A DNA stretch of 64,000 bases from contig NC_006513.1 of the NCBI RefSeq assembly GCF_000025965.1, positions 1,798,001 to 1,862,000 of the forward strand, read 5' to 3'. The DNA is from Aromatoleum aromaticum EbN1 (GTDB taxonomy: Bacteria; Pseudomonadota; Gammaproteobacteria; Burkholderiales; Rhodocyclaceae). The position numbers and the translations under genes are program-made. Under the pieces are notes generated by a model that had not been told where the DNA came from, searched no databases, and saw only the letters and a program-made list of their open reading frames with translations. Position 1 is the first letter of the stretch. Each line of letters begins with the position of its first letter. Shown one piece after another: positions 45,637-58,638 of this stretch.

Positions 45637-46932
45637 CTACCACCCGGTGGAGACAAACAAGGTCAGCCCATGCAGCAGCAAACCGATTCCGCCTCCCACG
45701 ATAGTGCCATTGAGCCGGATGAACTGAAGATCGCGACCGACGCTCAGTTCGAGTTCACGGACCAGGTCCTCGTCCTTCCAGCTTCTTATTGTCGAGGCGA
45801 TGTGGCGGGACAGCGCGTCCCGGAGATCGTCCGCGAGTGCGACCACGGCAGATTCGAGATGGCCGTCGAGAGAGTCGCGCAGGGCGCGGTTTTCGGCGAG
45901 AGTCGTGCCGAAGGCGCTTGCGGCGGCGCTGATTCGTTGCCGGAGCCGTGAGTCCGGTTCATGAAGGTCCTCGCGCAGCCAGGCTTTCAGCTCGTCCCAC
46001 AGGCCGTCCAGGTAGCGCGCCAGAACCGGATGCGTCAATACTTCCAGCTTCGCGGCGTTGACCCGCGCCTTGAAGTCGGCGTCGTTCTTCATGCGGGTGA
46101 TGAACTCGGCTACCGTTTCGTCGAAGGCCTGTCGACGCGGGTGCTGCGGATCGTCCCCGATATCGTGCAGCCAGCCGTTGATGCCCCTCACGATACCGGC
46201 GGCGATCCTGCGGGAGAATTCTTCAGTGTTGGTGACGAGGCCGACCGTCTTCAGGGCCTTCGGGTACTCCTTGCCGGCGATCTCGATGATCATCGCCGCG
46301 AAGGCGATCTGCACCTGCGGATCGTCCAGCCAGCGTGCCAATCGTTTGAGCGTAGCGTCGAGCAATTCCTGATGCCGCGCGTCGACCGTCAGGGTGTCGA
46401 GGATCTGTCCCGCCACCTCTGATACGTCGATCGCCCGGAGTCGTTCCCCGATCCTTGCAGCCAGCAGACTGCGCACGCGCTCGTCGTCGATGAAGTCCAG
46501 CCACCCGGCCAGCACGCCGGCCAGCTTCCCGGCGACGATTTCAGTGTTGTCCCGCTGCCGCAGCCAGCCGGCCAGCCGCTCGGCCGGACCGAACGCGCGG
46601 AGCTTGTGGACGAGGGTGTCGGTCGCGAGGAACTTGTCGCGAACGAAGGCCGCAAGGTTTTCGCCGAGCCGCTCCTTGTTTGCCGGAATGATCGCCGTGT
46701 GGGGAATCGGCAGCCCGAGGGGATGTCGGAAGAGTGCAACGACAGCGAACCAGTCGGCCAGGGCGCCGATCATCGCAGCTTCGGCAAACGCTGCGACCCA
46801 GGCCCAGATTCCGGCCCCTTGTTGCAGGCGGGCGACGACGAACAGCGCCGTGACCGCGACCAGCAGCGCGGCGGCCAGCCGTTTCATCTTCGCCAATTGA
46901 CGCGCCTTCGTATCCCCCAGTGCGGATGACAT
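45637..46932 (-). CDS. DUF445 family membrane-anchored protein
   Basis: 431 aa from MSSALGDTKARQLAKMKRLAAALL, chosen because GGAG lies at good spacing; MSTSYGVHHM nine codons upstream is an alternative. A double membrane helix at the N-terminus (LAAALLVAVTALFVVARL and WVAAFAEAAMIGALADWFAVVALFRHPLGLPIPHTAIIPANKERLGENLA) is the DUF445 signature, and a long helical domain follows. The C-terminus has another hydrophobic helix (IRLNGTIVGGGIGLLLHGLTLFV). Its function is unknown; similar to E. coli YjiN. Confidence 0.88.
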   Translation of the reverse strand: MSSALGDTKARQLAKMKRLAAALLVAVTALFVVARLQQGAGIWAWVAAFAEAAMIGALADWFAVVALFRHPLGLPIPHTAIIPANKERLGENLAAFVRDKFLATDTLVHKLRAFGPAERLAGWLRQRDNTEIVAGKLAGVLAGWLDFIDDERVRSLLAARIGERLRAIDVSEVAGQILDTLTVDARHQELLDATLKRLARWLDDPQVQIAFAAMIIEIAGKEYPKALKTVGLVTNTEEFSRRIAAGIVRGINGWLHDIGDDPQHPRRQAFDETVAEFITRMKNDADFKARVNAAKLEVLTHPVLARYLDGLWDELKAWLREDLHEPDSRLRQRISAAASAFGTTLAENRALRDSLDGHLESAVVALADDLRDALSRHIASTIRSWKDEDLVRELELSVGRDLQFIRLNGTIVGGGIGLLLHGLTLFVSTGW

Positions 46933-47141
46933 ATGATGGACTCCGTAGGAGGTGCTCATGAAAACGCCGGGCTTGCGGCGTTGCACGAAGGGTAGCCTGC
47001 AATGCGTATTGCGGTAAAACGGTGACGTATACGGGGCGCGACGGCGCCTCCTGACGGGCGCAGCGCTTGCTGGCACGGCATCGAAGTCCGCGGCGAAAGC
47101 CGGACTTCGTGACGAAAAAGAACGAGGGAAAGGAAATTGCA

Positions 47142-47597
47142 ATGGGTCCAGGATGCAATAGTCGCGCGAAGCGCCGGATCTTCGCGTTCCTGGGGGCCGC
47201 CGCTGTTGCGATACTGCTGTCGTTGCCCGCCCAGGGTGAGCAACCGGCGCGTGGCGAGAAGGTTTCTGCACTCGAAACGAGGACCGGCCTCGCTTCGTAC
47301 TATGCCCGCAGCCTGCATGGACGCGAAACCGCAAGCGGTGAGACTTTCGATCGGACCGAGATGGTCGCAGCTCATCCCAGCTATCCCCTCGGGACGCACG
47401 TGCGGGTGACGAACCGGAAAAACGGGCGTGCGGTTGTGGTTCGCATCAATGACCGAGGGCCGACGAAACCGAGCCGGAAGGAGGGCGTGATCATCGATCT
47501 CTCCCCGGCGGCAGCGGCCAGGCTCGGCATGATCAAGGACGGCAGGTCGCGCGTGAAGGTGGAGGTGCTGGAATGGGGTGACGACGACCGGCAGTGA
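47142..47597 (+). CDS. Second RlpA-like double-psi beta-barrel protein, without SPOR
   Basis: 151 aa from MGPGCNSRAKRRIFAFLGAAAVAILLSLPAQG, a signal peptide with no lipobox; the longer open frame starts at 47067. The DPBB core is intact (TGLASYYARSLHGRETASGETFDRTEMVAAHPSYPLGTHVRVTNRKNGRAVVVRINDRGP...GVIIDLSPAAAARLGM). It lacks the SPOR domain of the rlpA at 17.8 kb, so it would not be targeted to septal peptidoglycan in that way. It is a likely periplasmic glycan-strand hydrolase. It is divergent from the DUF445 gene and directly upstream of the rRNA operon. Confidence 0.85.
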   Translation: MGPGCNSRAKRRIFAFLGAAAVAILLSLPAQGEQPARGEKVSALETRTGLASYYARSLHGRETASGETFDRTEMVAAHPSYPLGTHVRVTNRKNGRAVVVRINDRGPTKPSRKEGVIIDLSPAAAARLGMIKDGRSRVKVEVLEWGDDDRQ

Positions 47598-47673
47598 TCC
47601 AGGTGACGGGGCGTGGGAGACGGGGCCCTTCCACAGCGGAACAAATAAATATCGGAAGATGTCTCAAAGAGGG

Positions 47674-47701
47674 TTGACGGGTGCGATTACGCCCGTATAA
47701 T
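47674..47701 (+). promoter_or_regulatory. rRNA operon promoter
   Basis: TTGACG (47674-47679) and a perfect TATAAT (47696-47701), 16 bases apart, lie about 170 bases before 16S. An A/T-rich patch at 47641-47655 could be an UP element. The -10 is followed by a GC-rich start region (TCGCTCCCTCGC), as expected for a stringently controlled promoter that ppGpp and DksA would repress. Confidence 0.85.
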
Positions 47702-47728
47702 TCGCTCCCTCGCTGCAGCGATGTGGCG

Positions 47729-47741
47729 GTTCTTTAAAAAG
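47729..47741 (+). promoter_or_regulatory. boxA antitermination element in the rrn leader
   Basis: GTTCTTTAAAAAG matches the boxA core (TGCTCTTTAAAA-type) in the leader. A second copy, GTTCTTTAACAAAG, is in the 16S-23S spacer at 49739-49752. These recruit the NusB-S10 antitermination complex. Confidence 0.7.
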
Positions 47742-47742
47742 T

Positions 47743-47758
47743 TGAACAACCGATAAGT
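47743..47758 (+). other. 16S processing stem, 5' arm
   Basis: TGAACAACCGATAAGT here is exactly complementary, over 16 bases, to ACTTATCGGTTGTTCA at 49441-49456 beyond the 3' end of 16S. The two arms form the long helix that RNase III cuts to release pre-16S rRNA. Confidence 0.85.
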
Positions 47759-47869
47759 GTGGGTACTGGGTTGCTGCGGTGGCCGGATTGTCTTCGGGCA
47801 GATCCGGCATTGCAAAGATCGAGTGCTCGCAGAAGTCAGTAAAGATTCTTTGAGTGCTTTGTTGGATTG

Positions 47870-49407
<1,538 letters not shown>

Positions 49408-49481
49408 AAGAGAAGAGGCCGCGGCGACGCAGTATCCACAACTTATCGGTTGTTCAGGCAACGAGAGCCTCGAAGGCATGA

Positions 49482-49558
49482 GGGTCTGTAGCTCAGCTGG
49501 TTAGAGCACCGTCTTGATAAGGCGGGGGTCGTTGGTTCGAACCCAACCAGACCCACCA
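49482..49558 (+). tRNA. tRNA-Ile (anticodon GAT)
   Basis: A 77-base cloverleaf in the 16S-23S spacer. Acceptor stem GGGTCTG pairs with CAGACCC, then A and an encoded CCA. The anticodon loop TTGATAA gives GAT. The T-loop is TTCGAAC. It is the usual first tRNA of betaproteobacterial rrn spacers. Confidence 0.97.
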
Positions 49559-49569
49559 AGCGATCAAGC

Positions 49570-49645
49570 GGGGGATTAGCTCAGCTGGGAGAGCACCTGC
49601 TTTGCAAGCAGGGGGTCGACGGTTCGATCCCGTCATCCTCCACCA
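49570..49645 (+). tRNA. tRNA-Ala (anticodon TGC)
   Basis: A 76-base cloverleaf 11 bases after tRNA-Ile. Acceptor stem GGGGGAT pairs with ATCCTCC (one G-U), then A and an encoded CCA. The anticodon stem-loop CCTGC-TTTGCAA-GCAGG gives TGC. The T-loop is TTCGATC. Confidence 0.97.
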
Positions 49646-49745
49646 GTGTTCGGGGTGGGTAGAGGCGTCGGAAAAGGGCTAAGCCGTGCGGATCGTCGGG
49701 TCCGCAGGGCTTAGGCCTTGGCAGGTTTTTGAGGCTGCGTTCTTT

Positions 49746-49770
49746 AACAAAGTGGAAGAAGTAAAGTGTG
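49746..49770 (+). other. 23S processing stem, 5' arm
   Basis: The spacer segment starting AACAAAGTGGAAGAAG and ending AAAGTGTG is nearly complementary to 52868-52891 (CACACTTTGC...GCTTTGTT) beyond the 3' end of 23S, allowing G-U pairs and one bulge. The two arms would form the pre-23S RNase III helix. The rest of the 49646-49920 spacer has only the second boxA. Confidence 0.75.
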
Positions 49771-49920
49771 CGACAGTGGGCCGCGAGGCGCGCTGTTGCA
49801 TGGGTTGGTGTGATTGCATTTTTGCGGTCATTGGCGCTTTGAACCAGCGGCCGGTGACTGCGCACAAGCGTGAGTTCGTCTATGGCGGTGGTGCCCTGGC
49901 AACAGGGTCCATGGTTATAG

Positions 49921-52805
<2,885 letters not shown>

Positions 52806-52902
52806 ATAACCCTGGATCGAACACCGCGACAACTCACCGAAAAACGCATCACACCAACAACACCCCACACACTTTGCTTCTCCGCTTTGTTACCCTTTAC
52901 AG

Positions 52903-53014
52903 TCTGACGACCATAGCGTCCTGGCACCACCCCTTCCCATCCCGAACAGGACCGTGAAACAGGACCGCGCCGATGATAGTGCCTAAACGGGTGCGAAAGT
53001 AGGTCATCGTCAGA
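52903..53014 (+). rRNA. rrfA: 5S ribosomal RNA
   Basis: TCTGACGAC at the 5' side pairs with GTCGTCAGA-type sequence (ATCGTCAGA) at the 3' end, closing the terminal helix. The interior has CACCCCTTCCCATCCCGAAC and the GCGCCGATGATAGTG segment typical of 5S. It is about 112 bases long and follows 23S by about 100 bases. Exact ends are uncertain by a few bases. Confidence 0.93.
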
Positions 53015-53032
53015 CTACCCTTTGCTCTGCAC

Positions 53033-53068
53033 AAAAGCCGCTTCCCCTCCCCGGGAAAGCGGCTTTTT
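53033..53068 (+). terminator. rRNA operon terminator
   Basis: AAAAGCCGCTTCCC and GGGAAAGCGGCTTTT form a strong stem (one unpaired base) around a CTCCCC loop, ending in five T. It lies about 19 bases after 5S. Confidence 0.9.
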
Positions 53069-53201
53069 GCTGTCCAAACGCCGCAACCGGACACGCCCGC
53101 GACTTCCGCGCAAGCGCTACGTCGCCGGGGCGGAAAGAAGACGCAGGCCCTCGGGCCGTGCTCCGACCGTGCTCCACCCCCTGTCTCGACAGCCTCCGGT
53201 T

Positions 53202-56200
53202 TCAGAACCCCTTCGTCACGACCACCCGGCTCTGCCCGCCGGGGATGCGTTTGACGTGGATGCGCGTGCCGATGCGTTCAGTCATTTCCTGCACGTGCGA
53301 TATCACGCCGACCATGCGTCCCATGGACTGCAAGCTGTCGAGTGCATCGATTGCGACCCGCAGCGTGTCCGAATCCAGGCTGCCGAAACCTTCGTCGATG
53401 AACAGCGACTCGACCTGCACGCGGTGCGATGAGAGGGACGCGAGGCCTAGCGCGAGTGCGAGGGAAACCAGGAATGATTCGCCGCCCGAAAGCGAATGGA
53501 CGGAGCGTTGCTCGTTGCCCATGTCCTGATCGACCACCATTAGCCCCAAGCTGTTCGGTACGCGTTCAAGCCGGTAGCGTCGCGCGAGATCCTTGAGGTG
53601 TGCGTTGGCGTAGGCGAGCAGGATGTCCAGCGTGAGCTGCTGCGCATAATTGCGGAACTTCTTGCCATCGGCGGCGCCGATGAGTTCGTTCATCTGCCAC
53701 CAAATGCGGGCCGCCCGAGACTGGGCCTCGATCGCCTCGACGAGCTTCGCGGAATGCTCACGAACTTCGGCGTCGCGCCGCAGTGCGAGTTCGAGCTCGA
53801 CGAGTTTGTCGCGCAGGGCTCCGATGCCAATGACGGTCGCAGCGTGTGCGGCTTGTAGTGCGTCCGGCGTGTCGGCGACCGGTGACGGCGCAGGCGCCCG
53901 GCCACGCTCATGCGCTTCGCGCAAGTGGCGCATCCTGTCGAGGCCGCCGTTCGCGCTCGCGACCGTTGCCTCGAGTTGCTGCAAGGCTTCGCGCTCGGTG
54001 GTGATCCATGTTGCGTCCAATAGCAGGAGGAAGCGCAGGGCGGGCAGGTCGAGATCGGCGATCTCCACCTGCCGGTTCTGCTCCCGGTTGAACGCCACGA
54101 GCCAGTCGTCGAGTGTTTCGACGGCGCAGCGGGCGGATTCGGCGATCGCTGCCGCTTGCCGGCCCAGCTCGGCGTGGGTCGACTGGCGGCTGGCGAGTTG
54201 CTGTCCGGCCTCCTTTGCCGCCTGTTCGCATGCGTCCCGGCGCTGGCGTGCAGCAGCCAGGGCGTCATCCAGCGCAGCTTCGATTTCGGCAACGGTCAGG
54301 GTGTCGGCAGGTAGCGGAGTCGGCGGGTCGGATTGAGCCGCGAGGGACCTGCCGGCGAAAATCGCGCGCCGGGCAGCCTCTTTCGTGTCGAGCGTGCGGC
54401 GAAGCTCCTTGGCTGCCGCGTCTGCCTGCCGTTGCCGCAGATTTGCCTGTTCGACAAAGCGTGCAATCCCGGCCGCTTCGGTGTCGAGCTTGGCGATCTC
54501 CCCTCGCAGCGTCGTCGCGGCATCCGTTTGTGTGCACCATTCGGTGACGAACGCACGACAGCCGGCGTGGTACGCAGCGGGATCCGCTTCCCAAGCCGCA
54601 CGCCACGTGTGCTCGTCGCCTGCCGGAAGATTTGCGGCGTCCAGCTGGGCTAGCAGATCTGTGAGGCGGGTTTCGGACTGTGCCTGTATTTCGGCGGCGG
54701 ACTGGAGGGCGGCGGCTGTCCGGTCGGCAGCCGACTGCAGCCGCATGACGGCCGTGCGGACGTCATGCTCGGCACTGCGGCTGCCGTCGAGAGCCTGCTG
54801 CGCCACCTGCCGTTTTTCCTGCGCGCGGCGGTATGCCGCTTCGTCAGTGGCGAGGCTCTGCGCAGTGCGGCAAAGTTCCGTGTTGCACGCTGCCAGCCAC
54901 GCCGATATCGCCGCACCGTCGTCAGCCGGCCTTGGCGAGAAAAACTCGCCGAGGTCACGCAGGGCATCACGCCACGCGTCATGCAGCACCGCCAGCTGCT
55001 GATCGAGCGCCGCGACTCGGGGCGCGATTTCCGCCTGCTGCCTGTCGCGCCCCGCGGTGTCCTTGGCGAGTGCCTGCTCCTCGATTGTCAGCGCGTGCAG
55101 CATGCTTTGACAGCGTTCACGTTCCCCAGCTAGCCGGGTGAGCGCGTCATCGAAAGCCGGATGCTGGGCGACATAGGGGTGATCTGCGCTGCCGCACACG
55201 GGGCAAGGCGCGTCCGGCCGAAGTTGCGTGCGCAACGCTTCGACGCTCGCCTGCGTTGCCTCGAACACGACTTTCCAGCCCAGGTCGGCCTGCGCAAAAG
55301 AAGCTTCTGCGGCCGGCCGTAGCGCGCGGAGTTCCGCGCCGTGCATCTGGTTGGCTGCCACGGCTTGGCGCTGCGCCTCGCATTGACTGGCCAGATCGTT
55401 TCGCTGCGCTTGGAGAGCGCACAAATCCCGCCAGGTGCGCTCGGCGGACTGGATGGTCTGCTGCTTTGTCTCCAGCCCGGATCGGCGCGCCGCGAGCGTC
55501 GTGACGTCGAAGCATTTGAGCGCGTTCGTCGCTGTTGCCACTTCGGTTTCCTGCCGCGCCAGTTCCTTCGCGGTGGCGGACTGCGTGATCACGGCAGCCT
55601 TCAGCGCGTCGGCCTCGCTGTGGGCCTGCTGTGTCAGCTGCTGCAGCTTTGCGCGTGCGGCGAGTCGAGCGCGGCGTTCGATTGCCGCGTGCTCGAGCAG
55701 CGAATCCCACTTGATCCAGCCCTCTGCCAGCGGTGCGAGCTGCCCGGAGGCAGCGAGCCATGCCTGCGCGGCTTCGAGCCGGGCGAGCCGGGCGCTGTGC
55801 GCTGCGGCGTTGCTATCGGCATCGTTGCGCGCTTTGGCGAGCGCCGCCGCGGCTTCTTCGTGTGCGCGTGCAGCTTTCGTATGTTCCGGACGCAGCGCGG
55901 CGATTTCGGTGTCCAGTTGCCGCGCACGAGCGATCAGCGGGTGGAAGTGCTGCTGCACCGATTCGGCTGCGGCGAGGGCAGTATCCGCGGCAATCCGGCC
56001 GGCGTTCGCTGCCGCGAAGAGGCTGGCAGCGGCTTCGACTGCCGCTGCGGCCTGTGCCATGCGGGCGGTGGCGCTGTCTTGTTCGCGCGCCAGCCGCTCG
56101 GTTTCGGCGACCATTGCGCGGGCCGGCTGAACCGCTTCGACGCGCGCGAGATGTCCGCGCCGCGGGTTGGCGGTTTCGCGCTGCGTGAGTGCCCTGTCGA

Positions 56201-57050
56201 GCATCGCGCGAGCTTCGGCTTCACGCTCCCGCGCCAGATCGAGGTCGCGGTGCCACTGGAGCTGCGTCTGCAGCTGCTTTTCCAGCACTTCCTGCTCGGC
56301 GAGCGCAGCTTTCGTACTGGCCCGCGCCTCGTCGAGGTGCGTACGTTCTTCCGCGGCAAGCGGCTGCTGGTGCTCGAGTTGCGCCTTCAAGGCTTCGAGC
56401 TTCTGTTGCTCCCGCTTGTTGCGCTCGTAGGCGCGCCGCGACAGCACTTCGAAGCGGTCGGTGGCGGTGAGCGTCTGCAGCAGCGTCGCCCGCTCGTCTT
56501 CGCCGGCCTTGAGAAAAGTGAAGAACTCGTTCTGCGCGAGAAGCACGGCGCGAGTGAATTGCTCGAACGAAAGCCCGATGCGCGCAGCGATGGCCGGCAG
56601 CACCTCGGACTTCAAGCGCCCGCCAACCGGCTGCAGATCCTCGATGCGACACAGCGACATCTCGGACTGCTGCAGCTTGCCGCTCGCCTTGCTGCGTGCC
56701 CGGCGCACGCTCCAGCGGGCACGGTAGCCGACGCCGTCATTGCCGCGGAAATCGACTTCCGCCTGCGCTTCGGCGCAGCCACGGCGCAGGATATTGCGCC
56801 GGTCGTTCGGCAAGGTCGTTTCCGTTCCGACGTCGGGCAGCTCGATGCCCCGTCCGCCGGCGTTGCGCAGACGCGGCGTGTCGTCGAAAAGCGCGAGGCA
56901 CAACGCGTCGAGCAGCGTGCTTTTGCCTGCGCCGGTGGGACCGCTGATCGCGAAAAGCCCGGTTGAGGCGAGCGGCTCGGCCTGGAAGTCGATTTCGAAC
57001 GCGCCGGCCAGCGAGGCGAGGTTGTTGCCGCGGATCGCGAGGATTTTCAT
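53202..57050 (-). CDS. sbcC: Exonuclease SbcC (SMC-like ATPase)
   Basis: 1282 aa from MKILAIRGNNLASLAGAFEIDF. The N-terminal ATPase half has Walker A in ISGPTGAGKSTLLDALCLALF (about residues 36-43) and RAVLLAQNEFFTFLKAGEDERA. Long Ala/Glu-rich coiled coils flank the zinc hook CPVCGSADHPYV (about residue 610). The C-terminal half has the signature SVHSLSGGESFLVSLALALGLASL and Walker B VESLFIDEGFGSLD. With SbcD it cleaves hairpins and protein-blocked DNA ends. Its ATG overlaps the sbcD stop by 4 bases. It converges on the rRNA operon. Confidence 0.95.
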   Translation of the reverse strand: MKILAIRGNNLASLAGAFEIDFQAEPLASTGLFAISGPTGAGKSTLLDALCLALFDDTPRLRNAGGRGIELPDVGTETTLPNDRRNILRRGCAEAQAEVDFRGNDGVGYRARWSVRRARSKASGKLQQSEMSLCRIEDLQPVGGRLKSEVLPAIAARIGLSFEQFTRAVLLAQNEFFTFLKAGEDERATLLQTLTATDRFEVLSRRAYERNKREQQKLEALKAQLEHQQPLAAEERTHLDEARASTKAALAEQEVLEKQLQTQLQWHRDLDLAREREAEARAMLDRALTQRETANPRRGHLARVEAVQPARAMVAETERLAREQDSATARMAQAAAAVEAAASLFAAANAGRIAADTALAAAESVQQHFHPLIARARQLDTEIAALRPEHTKAARAHEEAAAALAKARNDADSNAAAHSARLARLEAAQAWLAASGQLAPLAEGWIKWDSLLEHAAIERRARLAARAKLQQLTQQAHSEADALKAAVITQSATAKELARQETEVATATNALKCFDVTTLAARRSGLETKQQTIQSAERTWRDLCALQAQRNDLASQCEAQRQAVAANQMHGAELRALRPAAEASFAQADLGWKVVFEATQASVEALRTQLRPDAPCPVCGSADHPYVAQHPAFDDALTRLAGERERCQSMLHALTIEEQALAKDTAGRDRQQAEIAPRVAALDQQLAVLHDAWRDALRDLGEFFSPRPADDGAAISAWLAACNTELCRTAQSLATDEAAYRRAQEKRQVAQQALDGSRSAEHDVRTAVMRLQSAADRTAAALQSAAEIQAQSETRLTDLLAQLDAANLPAGDEHTWRAAWEADPAAYHAGCRAFVTEWCTQTDAATTLRGEIAKLDTEAAGIARFVEQANLRQRQADAAAKELRRTLDTKEAARRAIFAGRSLAAQSDPPTPLPADTLTVAEIEAALDDALAAARQRRDACEQAAKEAGQQLASRQSTHAELGRQAAAIAESARCAVETLDDWLVAFNREQNRQVEIADLDLPALRFLLLLDATWITTEREALQQLEATVASANGGLDRMRHLREAHERGRAPAPSPVADTPDALQAAHAATVIGIGALRDKLVELELALRRDAEVREHSAKLVEAIEAQSRAARIWWQMNELIGAADGKKFRNYAQQLTLDILLAYANAHLKDLARRYRLERVPNSLGLMVVDQDMGNEQRSVHSLSGGESFLVSLALALGLASLSSHRVQVESLFIDEGFGSLDSDTLRVAIDALDSLQSMGRMVGVISHVQEMTERIGTRIHVKRIPGGQSRVVVTKGF

Positions 57051-58327
57051 GCGGACGCCCCCTCGGCGGGCTCGATCGCGAGTTCGGCGAAAGCCGCTGC
57101 GAGCGCGCCGAGCAGAGCTTCGTGTTCCCCGGGATCGCCGCTGAGGCGCTGTTCGCACAAGCGCGCGAACACCGTTTCCGGCGCGAGCCGTTCGAGGTCG
57201 CCGAGCGACATTGCGGAACTGGCGGGCGCATCGCCCCGCGGCGAACTGGCCGGGTCGATGCGCGCGAGCCGCACCGGCTTGCCGGCAAGCGCCGCCTCGA
57301 TTCGAACGCGCAGCCCCGGCTCGGGAGCGTCGAGCCGCACGCGCACTTCGAGGTAGGGATGGGCGTGGGCGGGACCGTCGGCTGCGACGCCCGGATCGAG
57401 CGCTTCGAGCAAGGGCAGGACTTCGTCGATCGACGCATGGGTCTTCGGCACGCGGATCAGCTCGACGCTGCGCGGCACGCGTACCGGGCGAATTTCGGCG
57501 ACTGCTTCGCCGTCGAGCTCTACGCACATGACCTGGTGCGGATAGTCGAGTTCGGCGAACGACATCGGCAACGGGCTGCCGCTGTAACGAATGTGGTCGC
57601 GGCCGCCGACCGCTTGCGCCAAGTGCAGGTGCCCGAGTGCGACATAGGCGATCGCCGCGTCGAAAATGCCGGCGGGGAGCGCCTCGGCGCCGCCGACGAC
57701 GATGCGTCGTTCCGAGAGTTCCGAGAGCTTGCCGTGGGCCATATGGCAATGTCCCATTGCGACGATCGCCTGCCCCGGCTGGCGGCGTGATTGCGCCACC
57801 GCAAGCGCCCGGCGATAAAGCTCGGCGACGCCCGCGAGATACGCGTCGTGCTCGCCTTCGCCTTCGTGGTCGACGCGGGGCACGTCGCCCGGGCGCAGGA
57901 ACGGGATCGCGAGGCACCACGCGGCGACAGTCCCTTCGCGATTCTTCAGCGGCACCACCAGGCGCTCGACGTCGATCGACTGATCGGGACGGCGATGGAC
58001 GTGGCCGACGACGGCCGCGTCGAACAGCTCCAGGAACGGTGAAGTCGCTTCGAGCCGCCCCGGCGAGTCGTGATTGCCGGCGATGATGACGATCGACAGA
58101 TGGGGCATGCGCTCGCGAGCGGCGGTGAGGAAACGGTACAGCTGGTGCTGTGCGCCGGCCGACGGATTCGCGTTGTCGAAGACGTCGCCGGCGATCAGCA
58201 GGACATCCGGCCGCTCGGTGGCGATCAGGGCCAGCAGCCAGTCGAGGAATTGCTGATGCTCGTACGTGCGGTCGAAGTCGTGCAGGGATTGGCCGAGATG
58301 CCAGTCGGAAGTGTGCAGGAGCCGCAT
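57047..58327 (-). CDS. sbcD: Exonuclease SbcD (Mre11-like nuclease)
   Basis: 426 aa from MRLLHTSDWHLGQSLHDFDRTYEHQQFLDWL; the open frame upstream to 58801 is an artefact of the facing gene. Metallophosphatase motifs are in order: TSDWHLG, LLIAGDVFDNANP, IAGNHDSPGRLE, AMGHCHMAHG and ALGHLHLAQ. A capping domain follows. It is the Mn-dependent nuclease partner of SbcC in double-strand-break and hairpin processing. It comes first in sbcD-sbcC. The C-terminal ~50 residues (SSPRGDAPASSAMSLGDLERLAPETVF...) look like the DNA-binding/SbcC-contact helices. Confidence 0.95.
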   Translation of the reverse strand: MRLLHTSDWHLGQSLHDFDRTYEHQQFLDWLLALIATERPDVLLIAGDVFDNANPSAGAQHQLYRFLTAARERMPHLSIVIIAGNHDSPGRLEATSPFLELFDAAVVGHVHRRPDQSIDVERLVVPLKNREGTVAAWCLAIPFLRPGDVPRVDHEGEGEHDAYLAGVAELYRRALAVAQSRRQPGQAIVAMGHCHMAHGKLSELSERRIVVGGAEALPAGIFDAAIAYVALGHLHLAQAVGGRDHIRYSGSPLPMSFAELDYPHQVMCVELDGEAVAEIRPVRVPRSVELIRVPKTHASIDEVLPLLEALDPGVAADGPAHAHPYLEVRVRLDAPEPGLRVRIEAALAGKPVRLARIDPASSPRGDAPASSAMSLGDLERLAPETVFARLCEQRLSGDPGEHEALLGALAAAFAELAIEPAEGASA

Positions 58328-58638
58328 CGGGAGCTTGATTCCTTTGTCCGGGGTGCGCCGTATTGTGCCCCAGTCCGGGTTGCGGTATCGATACGATGTC
58401 ACCGGAAGTGCCTCCCGCAGCGGCCGCGACGACGAGTCGACACACGGCATCCAGGCGTGACGGGCGGGAAGTTCGGCCGACTGCGACAACGAGCGGTCCA
58501 CCGCGCCGTACGGTACGATGCGAGTCGTTCCTCCGCACGGGCTCCTGCCAGATCCGCAGGGTTCGATAGCGGCACAACAAGGTCCGGCGGAGGCGGGATG
58601 AACAATCCGCTTTCGTCCGCCGACAAACAGGGAAAACG

